A DNA stretch of 64,000 bases from DATKPE01 sp035524335 (GCA_035524335.1 DATKPE010000001.1:62001-126000), one strand, 5' to 3'. Counted from the first letter of the stretch, positions 9,010 through 18,428 are shown. Numbers and translations: made by a program. Notes: a model not told the origin generated them from the sequence alone.

Positions 9010-10323
9010 ATGACGACGCTTTCCGCGCCCGCCGATCTCGACGCACTCCTCGCCAAGTGTCTTCACTGCGGACTCTGCCTCCCCGTCTGTCCAACCTATG
9101 AGGTAACCGGGAGGGAAGAATCGTCCCCCCGGGGCAGGATCCGCCTTCTCCGTGAACTGGAGCGGGGAACCCTCGGACTGACCGATCCGGTGATCGATGA
9201 AATCAATTTCTGTCTCGATTGCCAGGCGTGCGAAGCGATCTGTCCGGCGGGGGTTCGCTACGGCGCCCTGGTCGAAGATGCGAGGGCCCGTATTGCCGAA
9301 AGCGGGAGGGAAGCGCGAAGTTTACGCCTTCTGAGGAAGATCATACTCCGCTGGTTCCTCGCGGGAAACAACGTTCGAAAGATCGCCGTCGCGTGCATGA
9401 TGCTCTACAACCGTTCGGGACTTCGGGATGCGGTCGATCGGTCGGGCGTGCTTGACCTTTTTCCGGAACGGGTTTCACGGTTTCACCGGCTCATGCCGCG
9501 CGTCGGGATTCTGAGTTTTCTCGACCGTCAGACCGGTCCGGCCGTACCGACCGGGACGGCCCGCGGCCGGGTGGCTCTTCTGACCGGATGCCTCATGGAT
9601 TCCGCGTTCGCAGACGTTCATGCGGCCACCGTCGCAGTCCTCCGGCGCAACGGCTTTGAGGTGGTTTTTCCCCGCGGTCAGGTCTGCTGTGGATCGCTTC
9701 ACGCACACTACGGCGACAGGGAGAAGGCGCACGCGCTTGCCCGGACGAACATCGGCCTGTTCGCCGAACCTGATCTGGATGCGGTCATCGTCGACTCGGC
9801 AGGATGCGCGGCGTACATGAAGGAGTACGGCGAGATATTCGCCGCCGATCCGGAAATCGCCCGCGCGGCGTCACTCGTCGCGGGGAAGACGAAGGAGATC
9901 TCCGAATTTCTGGTCGGGGAGGGATTCGAACCGCCGGCGGGCCGGCTGGATCTCCGGGTGACCTACCACGATCCATGCCACCTGGCCCACACCCAGCGGA
10001 TCACCTCCCAGCCGAGGGAGCTTCTCCGGTCGATACCGGGACTCGAATTTATCGAACTGCGCGATGCGTCGTGGTGCTGCGGCAGTGCGGGGATATATAA
10101 TCTTACCAGACCCGGCGATGCGGACCGTTTTCTCGACCGGAAGATGTCGACGGTCGATGAAACCGGAGCCGACGTCGTGGCCACCGCCAATCCGGGGTGC
10201 CATCTTCAGCTTTCCATGGGAATTGAAATGTCGCACGGCCGGATGCGCGTCATGCACCCTGTGGCTCTCCTTCAGGCCGCGTACGAAGCGGGCGATTCTG
10301 AACAAAAGGAAAAAACATCATGA
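9010..10323 (+). CDS. glcF: Iron-sulfur subunit of 2-hydroxyacid oxidase (GlcF-like)
   Basis: The protein has 437 residues. The N-terminal ferredoxin-like part carries two [4Fe-4S] motifs: C17/C20/C23/C27 (CLHCGLCLPVCP) and a second CLDCQACEAICP at about residues 67-78. Two CCG domains follow, with VCCGS (about residue 230) and WCCGSAGIY (about 356), typical of heterodisulfide-reductase/GlcF-type subunits. It passes electrons from the GlcD-like flavoprotein to the quinone pool at the inner membrane. The start is an ATG 29 bases after the esterase stop. Its stop overlaps the ATG of the next lipoprotein gene (ATGA), so translation is probably coupled. LldE/LutA-type lactate oxidases are related alternatives. 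Confidence 0.9.
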   Translation: MTTLSAPADLDALLAKCLHCGLCLPVCPTYEVTGREESSPRGRIRLLRELERGTLGLTDPVIDEINFCLDCQACEAICPAGVRYGALVEDARARIAESGREARSLRLLRKIILRWFLAGNNVRKIAVACMMLYNRSGLRDAVDRSGVLDLFPERVSRFHRLMPRVGILSFLDRQTGPAVPTGTARGRVALLTGCLMDSAFADVHAATVAVLRRNGFEVVFPRGQVCCGSLHAHYGDREKAHALARTNIGLFAEPDLDAVIVDSAGCAAYMKEYGEIFAADPEIARAASLVAGKTKEISEFLVGEGFEPPAGRLDLRVTYHDPCHLAHTQRITSQPRELLRSIPGLEFIELRDASWCCGSAGIYNLTRPGDADRFLDRKMSTVDETGADVVATANPGCHLQLSMGIEMSHGRMRVMHPVALLQAAYEAGDSEQKEKTS

Positions 10324-10841
10324 ACAGAGAACATCGGAATATCGGACCGGCCGGGGCTGGAATGCACTCCGGGTTCCGGATCGCCGCACTTCTCATCCTC
10401 GGATGCGCACTTCTCGCCGGATGCTCGAAAAAATCCGCGCTTGAAAAATCGCTCGTCGGAAGATGGGAGAACATCGGTCTGCACATCACCGTCAATACGT
10501 ATATGAATACGGATTCGACGGTCATCCTCGATCTCACGGAGGATAACCTGAGAAACGGCTTTGCGACCAAGCCGTTCGTGACGATCCTTCGCGATGACGG
10601 CACTTATTTGCTGGAAATCCGCTCTAAAACAGATTCCCTCGTCAATAGCTCCTCCGGTGAGTGGAAAGTGGATGCAGATTCCCTCATCATGCATCAGCTC
10701 AAACCGGGGCTCGCGACCTTCACCTACCATGTCAGGATCTTCGACGGCACGGCGGAATTCCGGACGATGGTTGATTATGACCGTGACGGCAAGGTGGACG
10801 ACGAGATTCTTTCGCGTTCGCGCCGCATCGGGGACGAATGA
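10320..10841 (+). CDS. Small lipoprotein of unknown function (lipocalin-like layout)
   Basis: The product is a 173-residue protein with a long signal sequence and lipobox LLAGC (Cys35 if translation starts at 10320; an internal ATG at 10362 would give a more usual signal length). The mature part opens with a GRWEN segment and alternates short strands ending in a repeated dyad of Asp-rich turns (VDYDRDGKVDDE), which recalls lipocalin-like or DUF4488-type bacterial lipoproteins, but no family was firmly recognised. Its ATG overlaps the glcF stop codon, so it is produced with the hydroxyacid oxidase; a functional link is not evident. Confidence 0.75.
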   Translation: MNREHRNIGPAGAGMHSGFRIAALLILGCALLAGCSKKSALEKSLVGRWENIGLHITVNTYMNTDSTVILDLTEDNLRNGFATKPFVTILRDDGTYLLEIRSKTDSLVNSSSGEWKVDADSLIMHQLKPGLATFTYHVRIFDGTAEFRTMVDYDRDGKVDDEILSRSRRIGDE

Positions 10842-10875
10842 ACCCGCCGTACCGGTCTCCGTCCGGTCCGGATGC

Positions 10876-10903
10876 TTGATTTTCCTGCCGAAATTCATAT
10901 CTT
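10876..10903 (+). promoter_or_regulatory. Sigma-70 type promoter for thiI
   Basis: TTGATT (10876-10881) and TATCTT (10898-10903) with a 16-base spacer. The expected transcription start is within a base or two of the thiI ATG at 10910. Confidence 0.5.
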
Positions 10904-10909
10904 GTTTGC

Positions 10910-12163
10910 ATGAAATGGGTTGTCATTCTTCATCATCACGAGATCACCCTCAAGGGGGATAACCGCGGCTATTTTGAACGGCAGTTGACGAGGAATATCC
11001 GGACCGCCCTGGCTGACCTGCTTCCGTCGCCGGTCATCTCCGGCGGATACGGCAGGTCGATCATCGACATTCCGGACGGGACAGACCCCCGGACCATCGC
11101 GTCGCGCCTCACCGGCGTCTTCGGTCTGGCAAATATCTGCACCGGGGTACGGACCGAACAGGACGTTGCCGCATTCTGTTCGATTGCGGAAGAGCTTCTC
11201 CGGGGAAGGACGTTCAGCTCGGTGAAGGTCGATACGCGCCGTCCGGACAAGCGGTTCCCGCTCCGCTCGATGGAGGTCAACCGGCAGGTCGGAGAGCATC
11301 TCTGCACGACCTTCGGAGTACGGGCGGACATGAAACATCCCGACGAGACCGTGTATATTGAAATTGTGAACGGAGCGGCGTTCCTGTACGGATTGAAATC
11401 GCCGGGGGCGGGGGGATTGCCGGTCGGAGTCAGCGGCCGCGTCGTTGCGCTTCTTTCGTCGGGATTCGACTCGCCCGTGGCGAGCTGGATGATGATGCGC
11501 CGCGGTGCAAACATTGCGGGGGTGCATTTTCACAGCATGCCCTATACCGGACGCGAATCGGTCGACCAGGTGCGGCGGATCGCCGGGACGCTCGTCCGGT
11601 ACCAGTACGGCATGAAACTGTATCTGATCCCGTTCGCCGACGTACAGCAGGAGATCGTCCGGCTGGCACCGATGCCTCTCCGGATCGTGCTCTATCGGCG
11701 CATGATGGTCCGGATTGCGGAGGCGGTGGCGCGGAAGGAGGGAGCCGAGGGACTTGTCACCGGCGAGAGTCTCGGTCAGGTGGCGTCGCAGACACTCCGG
11801 AATATCCGGGTGATCGACGAAGTTGCCGGTCTTCCGGTGTTCCGCCCGCTGTCGGGTACCGACAAGGAAGAGACGATGAATCTGGCCCGCGTCATAGGGA
11901 CCTACGAGATATCGAAAGAGCCGTATGACGACTGCTGTTCGTTCCTGGCTCCAAGGAAACCGACGACCTGGGCGGAACCGGCTGAGGTTGTCCGGGCGGA
12001 AGAAGCTCTTGATATTCAGTCATTTGTTGGCCAGGCGCTCGGGGCGGCCGAAATCGAACAATTTCATTTTCCCGAAACCACTGACCGGCCGGTCAGGCAA
12101 ACCGAGGGGAGTGCGGCCGGACCCCGGCCGGAATTCCCGCGCAGGAAAGGTGTCGATGTATGA
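10910..12163 (+). CDS. thiI: tRNA 4-thiouridine synthetase ThiI (no rhodanese domain)
   Basis: ThiI adenylates U8 of tRNA and transfers sulfur to give 4-thiouridine; in many bacteria it also feeds thiazole synthesis. This 417-residue protein has an N-terminal ferredoxin-like plus THUMP region (residues 1-165), then the PP-loop ATPase domain. The PP-loop reads SSGFDSP (about 181-188) where the family consensus is SGGxDSP, a change of the first glycine to serine. The pair DDCCSF at about 339-344 may include the conserved cysteine. There is no C-terminal rhodanese domain, as in Bacillus-type ThiI, so a cysteine desulfurase would hand over sulfur directly. No ribosome-binding site precedes the ATG. 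The stop overlaps the CDGSH gene. Confidence 0.9.
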   Translation: MKWVVILHHHEITLKGDNRGYFERQLTRNIRTALADLLPSPVISGGYGRSIIDIPDGTDPRTIASRLTGVFGLANICTGVRTEQDVAAFCSIAEELLRGRTFSSVKVDTRRPDKRFPLRSMEVNRQVGEHLCTTFGVRADMKHPDETVYIEIVNGAAFLYGLKSPGAGGLPVGVSGRVVALLSSGFDSPVASWMMMRRGANIAGVHFHSMPYTGRESVDQVRRIAGTLVRYQYGMKLYLIPFADVQQEIVRLAPMPLRIVLYRRMMVRIAEAVARKEGAEGLVTGESLGQVASQTLRNIRVIDEVAGLPVFRPLSGTDKEETMNLARVIGTYEISKEPYDDCCSFLAPRKPTTWAEPAEVVRAEEALDIQSFVGQALGAAEIEQFHFPETTDRPVRQTEGSAAGPRPEFPRRKGVDV

Positions 12164-12384
12164 CGACGATCATGATCAAAAGCAACGGGAGCATAAAGGT
12201 GGAAGGGGAGTTCCGCATAGTCGATCAGGATGGCAACGTCTTCGATCTGGCGGGGCGGACGGCGGTCTCCCTCTGCCGCTGTGGTCAGAGCGAAAACAAG
12301 CCGTTCTGCGACGGTCGGCACCGCACCTGCGGATTCTCATCCGAAATCCGGGCGTTCGGACTTCCGCCGGCACAGCCGAAGTGA
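12160..12384 (+). CDS. CDGSH-type iron-sulfur protein
   Basis: This 74-residue protein carries the CDGSH/mitoNEET signature that binds a [2Fe-2S] cluster by three cysteines and one histidine: C39, C41, C50 and H54 in CRCGQSENKPFCDGRH. The N-terminal half is a short strand-rich leader. Such proteins sit in the cytosol and are thought to carry or sense Fe-S clusters or redox state. The ATG lies inside the thiI stop (ATGA), a strong sign of coupled translation, so an involvement in sulfur transfer or in thiolation redox control is a reasonable inference. Confidence 0.93.
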   Translation: MTTIMIKSNGSIKVEGEFRIVDQDGNVFDLAGRTAVSLCRCGQSENKPFCDGRHRTCGFSSEIRAFGLPPAQPK

Positions 12385-12512
12385 ATGTCGGGCACTTCTC
12401 CGATTTTTGGAAAAGTACCGTATCTTTAGTACCATATTTCCTCCACACCTCCGGGCTGAAGGCCCTTCCCGGTGAGTTTCGTCATTCCAGATATTCTTGA
12501 AGGAGATGTAAT

Positions 12513-13346
12513 ATGAAAATAGTGTCTGTAATCGGTTTAATGATGATCGCCTGTTCAGCGGTCTTCGGACAGTTTGAGGGCGTCATCGACATGAAATCAA
12601 CCCGGGGAGACGGCCCGGATCAGAAGATCGTTTCCACCACCCTGATGTTGAAGGGGGAACGGATCGCCACCACCACCGCAGGAATGGGCCGCGACGGAAA
12701 GGAAGTGAAACTGATCTACGCCGGAGACAAGAACCTGATCTGGATGATCGACGATTCCCGGAAGGTCTATACCGAGATCGCCCTCGACAGTCTGCCGGTT
12801 CCCGGCACGCCCGACAAGGAAAAGAAACATTCCATGCCGCAGAAGACGGGAAAATCGATGACGATTCTCGGCTATGCGTGCGATGAGTGGGTGGTGGAAG
12901 ACAGTTCGATGGAGACGCACCTCTGGGCAACGCAGAAGCTCGGCGGGCTCTACGAGGGATTCACGAAGGCGATTGGCAACCTGATGAATCGCGGCCGGGG
13001 AAATGCCGGTCTCCAGGGGTGGCAGAAGGAATTCATGGCCATGAAAGCCTTTCCGCTGAAAACCGAGCGGTATAAAGGGGGCAAGCTCTCCGATGTCCAG
13101 GAGATCACCCGGATCGACGAAAAGACCCTCGCCCAGTCGCTCTTCGAAACTCCCGCAGGCTATACGAAACAGTCCCTCCCGACGGGCATGTCCAAAATGA
13201 TCGACCAGATGCGTCAGCAGATGATCGACCGCCAGAAGGCGGGGGGCAAACCCGATATGGAGAAAATCATGAAGGAAATGCAGGACCGGATGAAAAACCT
13301 TCCGGGGCAGGGCAAGGCCGATTCTTCCGGCGGAAATAATCATTAA
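12513..13346 (+). CDS. Secreted DUF4412-like protein
   Basis: This 277-residue protein has a Sec signal peptide (MKIVSVIGLMMIACSAVFGQ, cleavage near residue 19) and the layout of DUF4412 proteins: a strand-rich domain with FEGVIDMKSTRGD, LMLKGERIATTTAG and a later DEWVV segment. The C-terminal 70 residues are rich in Met, Gln and Lys (MIDQMRQQMIDRQKAGGKP) and probably form a helix or disordered tail. The function of the family is unknown; members are periplasmic or secreted. The ribosome-binding site AAGGAG lies 8 bases before the ATG. Confidence 0.75.
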   Translation: MKIVSVIGLMMIACSAVFGQFEGVIDMKSTRGDGPDQKIVSTTLMLKGERIATTTAGMGRDGKEVKLIYAGDKNLIWMIDDSRKVYTEIALDSLPVPGTPDKEKKHSMPQKTGKSMTILGYACDEWVVEDSSMETHLWATQKLGGLYEGFTKAIGNLMNRGRGNAGLQGWQKEFMAMKAFPLKTERYKGGKLSDVQEITRIDEKTLAQSLFETPAGYTKQSLPTGMSKMIDQMRQQMIDRQKAGGKPDMEKIMKEMQDRMKNLPGQGKADSSGGNNH

Positions 13347-13409
13347 TACGTCCGTCCTCCCTCGGGGGCGGTCAACAGAAGCCTGAACTATCAGACTGGT
13401 ACGCAACGC

Positions 13410-15704
13410 ATGGAACGAAAATCACGCAGGCGGTTTCTTCGCGATCTGGGGATTTCCCTCGGTTCGCTAGGTCTTGTCAACGCGCTCGCGAACGCCTACG
13501 GCGTCGACGACAAGGATAAAAAGAAGGCCCCGGAAGCAGGGAACGAACATGCTCCGGTCAGCAATATCACCCTCAAGTATGCCCCCAGGAACTGGCAGTC
13601 GACCTACTGCTTTCCGGACGATGAGACGAAAAGCCTCGTCGGCCGGACAGGGGAACTCCTCTGCGGTCACCCCGGCAAGGGTCAGCCGGTCGACGCGTTC
13701 GGCGCGGTCGTTGCGTTCGGTACCGCCGGCGGGCAGTCTCCCACATTCCTCGGTCAGAACCTTGCCACGGCCGCCGTGCCGATCATAACAACCGTTCTGG
13801 GATGGAAGGGATTCAATCAGACCCTCGTCACCTTTGCCACCAACCAGCAGGACGAGGGACGGATCGATAACGTTCTCTGCACCTTTGAGCCGGCGGGGGG
13901 CGGAGAAGCCGCCTGTACACCGGAGATCGTTATCCGCACCCGGCTGTCGCTGACCGCCGAGGTGGTGGACGATTCCGCCGCGGCCGGCGGAAAAATCACG
14001 AGGGTTTCTGAAACCGCAGGCGCCGATCATCCCTATATGATCATCGACGCCGCCGCCCGGCTTGAGCCGGTCGAGGGCGGGGTCCGCCTCGTGTTCAGCG
14101 AAAGCACACTCTCGAAGAAGGATGTCAGAAAAATCTTTGTCCGGATGCCGCTGGAAAAGCAGGGGATGGAAAAAATCCGCGGCCGCCTGAAGGAGACCGA
14201 CCGGCTTCTCTCGGCCACGCGGGCGTTCTGGGAGGGATGGAAACCGTTCGTTTCGCCCGTCGACTGGAATCTTCCGGCCGATCACCAGCAATTTCTCGTC
14301 GCCTCGGCGCGCAACATCGCCCAGGCCCGCATCATGCGCAAGGAACGGCCGGTCTATCAACTCGGTCCCACCGTCTCGCGCGACTTCTGGATCCTGGGCG
14401 GACATTTCGTGCTCGAGGCCGAGCACTATCTCGGAAAAGAGAAAGAGGCGACCGACGGCCTGCGGATGATGTGGGATCTCCAGAATTCCGACGGCTCGTT
14501 CACCTCCGCCGCGGGCCCGGATCATCTGAAGGATACCACCGTCGCCATTTATTCCCTGCTGAGGCATGTCGAACTCACGGACGACTGGGACATGCTGAAT
14601 GAATTCTATCCGGAAGCATGGAGGGCGGTTACGTATCTCGGAAAAATGCGCGAAAGCGCATTCAACGACGGCACGCCTAACGGCATTTACGGTATACTCC
14701 CCGAAGGATACACTGACACCGGCATCGCCGGAAAGAGCGCGGAACTCACCAATACCCTCTGGGCGCTCATCGTCCTTCCCGCTCTCTACGAGGTTGCCCG
14801 GAAATACATGTTCGACCGGCGGAAAGATATCGCCGATCTCAATGTGGCCCTCCTCAGGAACTTCAACCTTTTGAAGGAAAAGGAATCACTTCAGTATAAG
14901 GGTGGCTTCTCCTATCTGCCGATGATCTTCAAGGACGACCCCTCCTGGAAGAATTCCGATCCGGCCCGGCGTCCGAAACCGCAGACCGCTCAGATATTCC
15001 TCACACAGGCGATTTATCCCGGAAATCTCTGGAGCAGGGATAATGACATCGTGAAAGGACACGTCTCCCTGATGAATTCCATTCTGAAGGAGGATGTCCC
15101 CGCGGAAACCGGCTCGCTGACGGAAAATGCGGTCTGGAACTGCCACGCACCTGTCCTGGCGAATCTCCTCCTCTGGCTGGGACGGGCCGACGAGGCCCGG
15201 AAAATCTTCACCGCGTTTCTGAATCACGCCTCCCCGCTCTTCGCCTGGCGCGAGGAACAGTCGATCATCTCCACCCAGGTCGAACGGTACGCCGGCGATA
15301 TGCCCGACGGCTGGGCGAGCGCCGAATGCATCCGCTTCCTCCGCCATATGCTCGTTCTGGAGGATGCCAAGGATCTCCGACTGCTTCACGGCCTGCATAA
15401 GAACGACGTCCTGGCCGCTCACCTGGTGGGCGTCTCTTCCACACCCACGAAGTGGGGAAGGGTGAGCCTCACCGTGGAGCCGGCCCCGAACCGCCGGTAT
15501 GTGGTCCGGTATAAGCGGGATCCGTACCGTGCCGATTATATGCCGAAGATCGACCACGTGATTCTCCCCCGGTGGATCCCGGAAAAACTGCAGATCGAAA
15601 AACTCACCGGAGCCGGGTTCTATAAGAACGGCCTCGAAGTGTTCGTCGAGCCGGAGACGAACTCGTGGGAAGCGGTCTATGTCGATGTTGAACGCATTCA
15701 TTGA
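13410..15704 (+). CDS. Tat-exported six-hairpin glycosidase-like protein
   Basis: This 764-residue protein starts with a twin-arginine signal, SRRRFLRDLGISLG at residues 5-18, so it should cross the inner membrane folded. Residues about 60-250 look like a beta-sandwich and the rest an alpha-helical toroid with repeated Trp/Asp/Glu-rich turns (FWILGGHFVLEAEHYLG, MWDLQNSDGSFTS, GWASAECIRFLRHML), as in six-hairpin glycosidases. No catalytic pair can be assigned with certainty and the GH family is not clear. Tat export of such proteins is known in FCB-group bacteria. It sits in a block of glycan-related secreted proteins (16347, 18449). A non-catalytic glycan-binding role cannot be excluded. Confidence 0.7.
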   Translation: MERKSRRRFLRDLGISLGSLGLVNALANAYGVDDKDKKKAPEAGNEHAPVSNITLKYAPRNWQSTYCFPDDETKSLVGRTGELLCGHPGKGQPVDAFGAVVAFGTAGGQSPTFLGQNLATAAVPIITTVLGWKGFNQTLVTFATNQQDEGRIDNVLCTFEPAGGGEAACTPEIVIRTRLSLTAEVVDDSAAAGGKITRVSETAGADHPYMIIDAAARLEPVEGGVRLVFSESTLSKKDVRKIFVRMPLEKQGMEKIRGRLKETDRLLSATRAFWEGWKPFVSPVDWNLPADHQQFLVASARNIAQARIMRKERPVYQLGPTVSRDFWILGGHFVLEAEHYLGKEKEATDGLRMMWDLQNSDGSFTSAAGPDHLKDTTVAIYSLLRHVELTDDWDMLNEFYPEAWRAVTYLGKMRESAFNDGTPNGIYGILPEGYTDTGIAGKSAELTNTLWALIVLPALYEVARKYMFDRRKDIADLNVALLRNFNLLKEKESLQYKGGFSYLPMIFKDDPSWKNSDPARRPKPQTAQIFLTQAIYPGNLWSRDNDIVKGHVSLMNSILKEDVPAETGSLTENAVWNCHAPVLANLLLWLGRADEARKIFTAFLNHASPLFAWREEQSIISTQVERYAGDMPDGWASAECIRFLRHMLVLEDAKDLRLLHGLHKNDVLAAHLVGVSSTPTKWGRVSLTVEPAPNRRYVVRYKRDPYRADYMPKIDHVILPRWIPEKLQIEKLTGAGFYKNGLEVFVEPETNSWEAVYVDVERIH

Positions 15705-15827
15705 TGCCTGACTCCGCCGCTTTTCCGGTTTCACGGGATTCGCGGGCGGATTGCTGAGAGAAGCTCCCGGGCGTGCTGTGATGCCGTCCGGTTCTGTGAT
15801 GATATCGCCGGCACATAAGGAAAAGAG

Positions 15828-16337
15828 ATGCCGCCGCTTGCAGTCAGATCACTGCTCGATCTGCTCGAAGATGCCTACCAACGCCGCGCCTGGCACGGAC
15901 CCAATCTGAAAGGGTCGATCCGGGGTCTTTCCGCGGAAGAAGCCGCCTGGGCGCCTTCGCTCCGTCGTCATTCAGCCTGGGAGATCGCGGTGCATTGCGC
16001 CTACTGGAAGTACAGCGTCTGCCGCAGGATCCTGGGAGCGAAACGGGGTTCATTTCCTCTCTCGGGAAGCAACTGGTTCGGCCGGCCGGCAGACATTACC
16101 GACGCGGCATGGAATCGCGACCGGGAAATTCTGGACAGCATGCATCGCAGGCTGATCACGGCGGTCGCGTCCTGTGCCGTCGCGGATCTTTCCGCCATTC
16201 CCCCCGGGAGCCGGAGCTCCCTCCGGACGATCATTTCCGGCGCCGCCATGCACGACGTGTACCACGCAGGACAGATCCAGCTTCTGAAGCGGCTCCGGAA
16301 GGAGCGGTCCTCACCCGCCCGACACAGCGAAAGGTAG
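15828..16337 (+). CDS. DinB-like four-helix protein
   Basis: This 169-residue protein matches the DinB/YfiT superfamily, a four-helix bundle that binds a metal through three histidines. The signs are HSAWEIAVHCAYWKY near residue 45 and MHDVYHAGQIQLLKRL near the C-terminus, where the conserved histidines lie. Family members include bacillithiol- or mycothiol-dependent transferases and many proteins of unknown role. The start at 15828 follows AAGGAAAAG. It lies 9 bases before the T9SS-exported Asp-box protein and may share its transcript, with no evident functional link. Confidence 0.85.
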   Translation: MPPLAVRSLLDLLEDAYQRRAWHGPNLKGSIRGLSAEEAAWAPSLRRHSAWEIAVHCAYWKYSVCRRILGAKRGSFPLSGSNWFGRPADITDAAWNRDREILDSMHRRLITAVASCAVADLSAIPPGSRSSLRTIISGAAMHDVYHAGQIQLLKRLRKERSSPARHSER

Positions 16338-16346
16338 CCACCCGCC

Positions 16347-18428
16347 ATGAACTCCAGCCTCCGATTCGCCCGATTGTCCATTCTGATCTGGGCGGCCCTC
16401 GCGCCGTCGCTCCGGGCACAATACCCGAATGTCAGGATCAATTATCCCGCCTACCGGGACCCGGAGGAGGTCTCCATCGCCATCGATCCGACGAATCGCC
16501 TCCGCCTCGCCGCCGCCGCGAACATCCAGTATTTCTATTACTCCACGGACGGTGGTCAGAACTGGCAGCAGTCGGTCCTCTCTTCGGTCTATGGTGTCTG
16601 GGGCGATCCCAGTGTCATCTACGACCGTCTCGGCCGCGTCTATTTCGGCCATCTCTCAAATCCCTCCTCGGATGGATACTGGATCGACAGGATTGTGGTT
16701 CAGACAACCACGGACGGCGGTGGCACATGGACGGGGGGGTCGGAAATCGGCTACCATCCGCCTGTCCGTCAGCAGGACAAGGAATGGCTTGTGTCCGATA
16801 TGACCGATTCCCCGTTCCGCGACCGCGTCTATACCGCATGGACGGAATTTGACCGGTACAACAGCTACAGTCCGGCCGACAGCTCACGGATTCTGTTTTC
16901 CTACAGTACCGATCACGGCCAGAGCTGGTCCGGCGCCGCCCGCGTCAGCGACCAGGCCGGAAATGCCGTCGACGACGGGGGGACGGACGAGGGCGCCGTT
17001 CCAGCCGTCGGACCGAACGGGGAGGTCTACCTCACCTGGTCGGGTCCGCTCGGCATCATGTTTGACAAATCGACCGACGGGGGAGTGAGTTTCGGATCGG
17101 ATATTTTCGTCACAGCCCAGCCCGGCGGATGGAGCTTCGACGTTCCGGGCATCTACCGCGCGAACGGCATGCCCGTCACCGCGTGCGACCTCAGCATGTC
17201 CCCGTACCGCGGTTCGATCTATGTGAACTGGTCGGATCAGAGATACGGCGCCGCTCATACCGATATCTTTTTTGTCCGCTCAACCGACGGCGGCGAGAGC
17301 TGGAGCGCTCCCCGCCAGGTGAACGGCGATACAAGCGGACGGGAGCACTTTTTCTCCTGGATGGCCGTCGACCAGTCGAACGGGTATATTTACATCGACT
17401 ACTACGACAGACGCAACACGACCGACAGCGCAACAGACGTCTACATCTCCCGCTCCACCGACGGGGGGAGCACATTCTCCGATTTCCAGGTGAGCGCCTC
17501 CTCATTCACGCCAATGCGGTCGGTTTTTTTCGGGGATTACACCAACATCGCGGCGTCGTACGGACATGTCTATCCGGTCTGGATGCGGCTCGACGGAACG
17601 TCGCTCAGTGTCTGGACGGCGATCGTGAACGACCAGGCGGGTCTGATGATGTCGGTGAAAGCCGGATGGAACATGCTGAGCCTTCCTCTCGACCCCGACG
17701 ATCCCACGGCCGGGACCGTGTTCGGGTCATCCCCGAATCCCCTGTTCGGCTATGCCAACGGGTATACGATTGCAGACACGCTTGTGCCCGGCGCCGGATA
17801 CTGGTATTATTTCTCCTCCGACGCCAATATTCCGGTGTCGGGTTCGTCGTTCCCGGGCCGGATGATCGGCCTCGTGCGCGGATGGAACCTTGTCGGTTCG
17901 GTCTCCGCTCCGGCGGCGGTGGCGGATATCGCCGGCTCACCCGGAACGCTCACTCTCTCGCCTTTTTATACGTACGACGGGACAGGTTACCGGATCGCCG
18001 ATACGCTCCTGCCCGGTTCCGCCTACTGGGTGCGGACGGATACTCCCGGGACGATCTCGGTCTACGGCTACAGGCCGAACGGTTCAGCCCGGAGAATCCA
18101 TATCGTCGCATCGGGTGAGATGCCGCCGCCGCCTCCCGATCCGGCGGCGATCGCGGCCGTTCCGCACCAGTTCCGGCTTGAGCAGAATTATCCGAATCCC
18201 TTCAATCCTTCCACCATCATCCGCTATTCGGTTCCGGCTGACGGGAGCGTGTCGCTGAAGCTGTTCAATATCTACGGTCAGGAAGTGAAGACTCTTCTCT
18301 CGGCGCGCCAGCGGGCAGGGCTCCACAGCGTCCGGCTGGATGGGAACAAGCTGGCGAGCGGAGTCTATTTCTACCGCCTCGTGACCGGCGTCCACGCTGA
18401 GACGAAAAAAATGGTTCTCATCCGATAG
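16347..18428 (+). CDS. T9SS-exported Asp-box (sialidase/BNR-like) protein
   Basis: The 693-residue product has a Sec signal (residues 1-24) and a beta-propeller with at least six Asp-box turns (STDGGQNW, TTDGGGTW, STDHGQSW, STDGGVSF, STDGGESW, STDGGSTF) over residues about 60-390. Two related modules with WNMLSLPLDP and WNLVGSVSAP and repeated YTIADTLVPGAGYW / YRIADTLLPGSAYW follow at about 430-580. The end is a type A T9SS sorting domain: FRLEQNYPNPFNPSTIIRYS, then LFNIYGQEVKTL and ASGVYFYRL. The protein should therefore be exported through T9SS and attached to the cell surface or released. Sialidase activity is not proven: Asp boxes alone occur in many propellers and the arginine triad was not identified. 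Confidence 0.88.
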   Translation: MNSSLRFARLSILIWAALAPSLRAQYPNVRINYPAYRDPEEVSIAIDPTNRLRLAAAANIQYFYYSTDGGQNWQQSVLSSVYGVWGDPSVIYDRLGRVYFGHLSNPSSDGYWIDRIVVQTTTDGGGTWTGGSEIGYHPPVRQQDKEWLVSDMTDSPFRDRVYTAWTEFDRYNSYSPADSSRILFSYSTDHGQSWSGAARVSDQAGNAVDDGGTDEGAVPAVGPNGEVYLTWSGPLGIMFDKSTDGGVSFGSDIFVTAQPGGWSFDVPGIYRANGMPVTACDLSMSPYRGSIYVNWSDQRYGAAHTDIFFVRSTDGGESWSAPRQVNGDTSGREHFFSWMAVDQSNGYIYIDYYDRRNTTDSATDVYISRSTDGGSTFSDFQVSASSFTPMRSVFFGDYTNIAASYGHVYPVWMRLDGTSLSVWTAIVNDQAGLMMSVKAGWNMLSLPLDPDDPTAGTVFGSSPNPLFGYANGYTIADTLVPGAGYWYYFSSDANIPVSGSSFPGRMIGLVRGWNLVGSVSAPAAVADIAGSPGTLTLSPFYTYDGTGYRIADTLLPGSAYWVRTDTPGTISVYGYRPNGSARRIHIVASGEMPPPPPDPAAIAAVPHQFRLEQNYPNPFNPSTIIRYSVPADGSVSLKLFNIYGQEVKTLLSARQRAGLHSVRLDGNKLASGVYFYRLVTGVHAETKKMVLIR

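Noticed and set aside
16347..18428. Calling the Asp-box protein a true sialidase
   Set aside because: Asp boxes are present, but the arginine triad and the FRIP motif were not found; kept as sialidase-like propeller.
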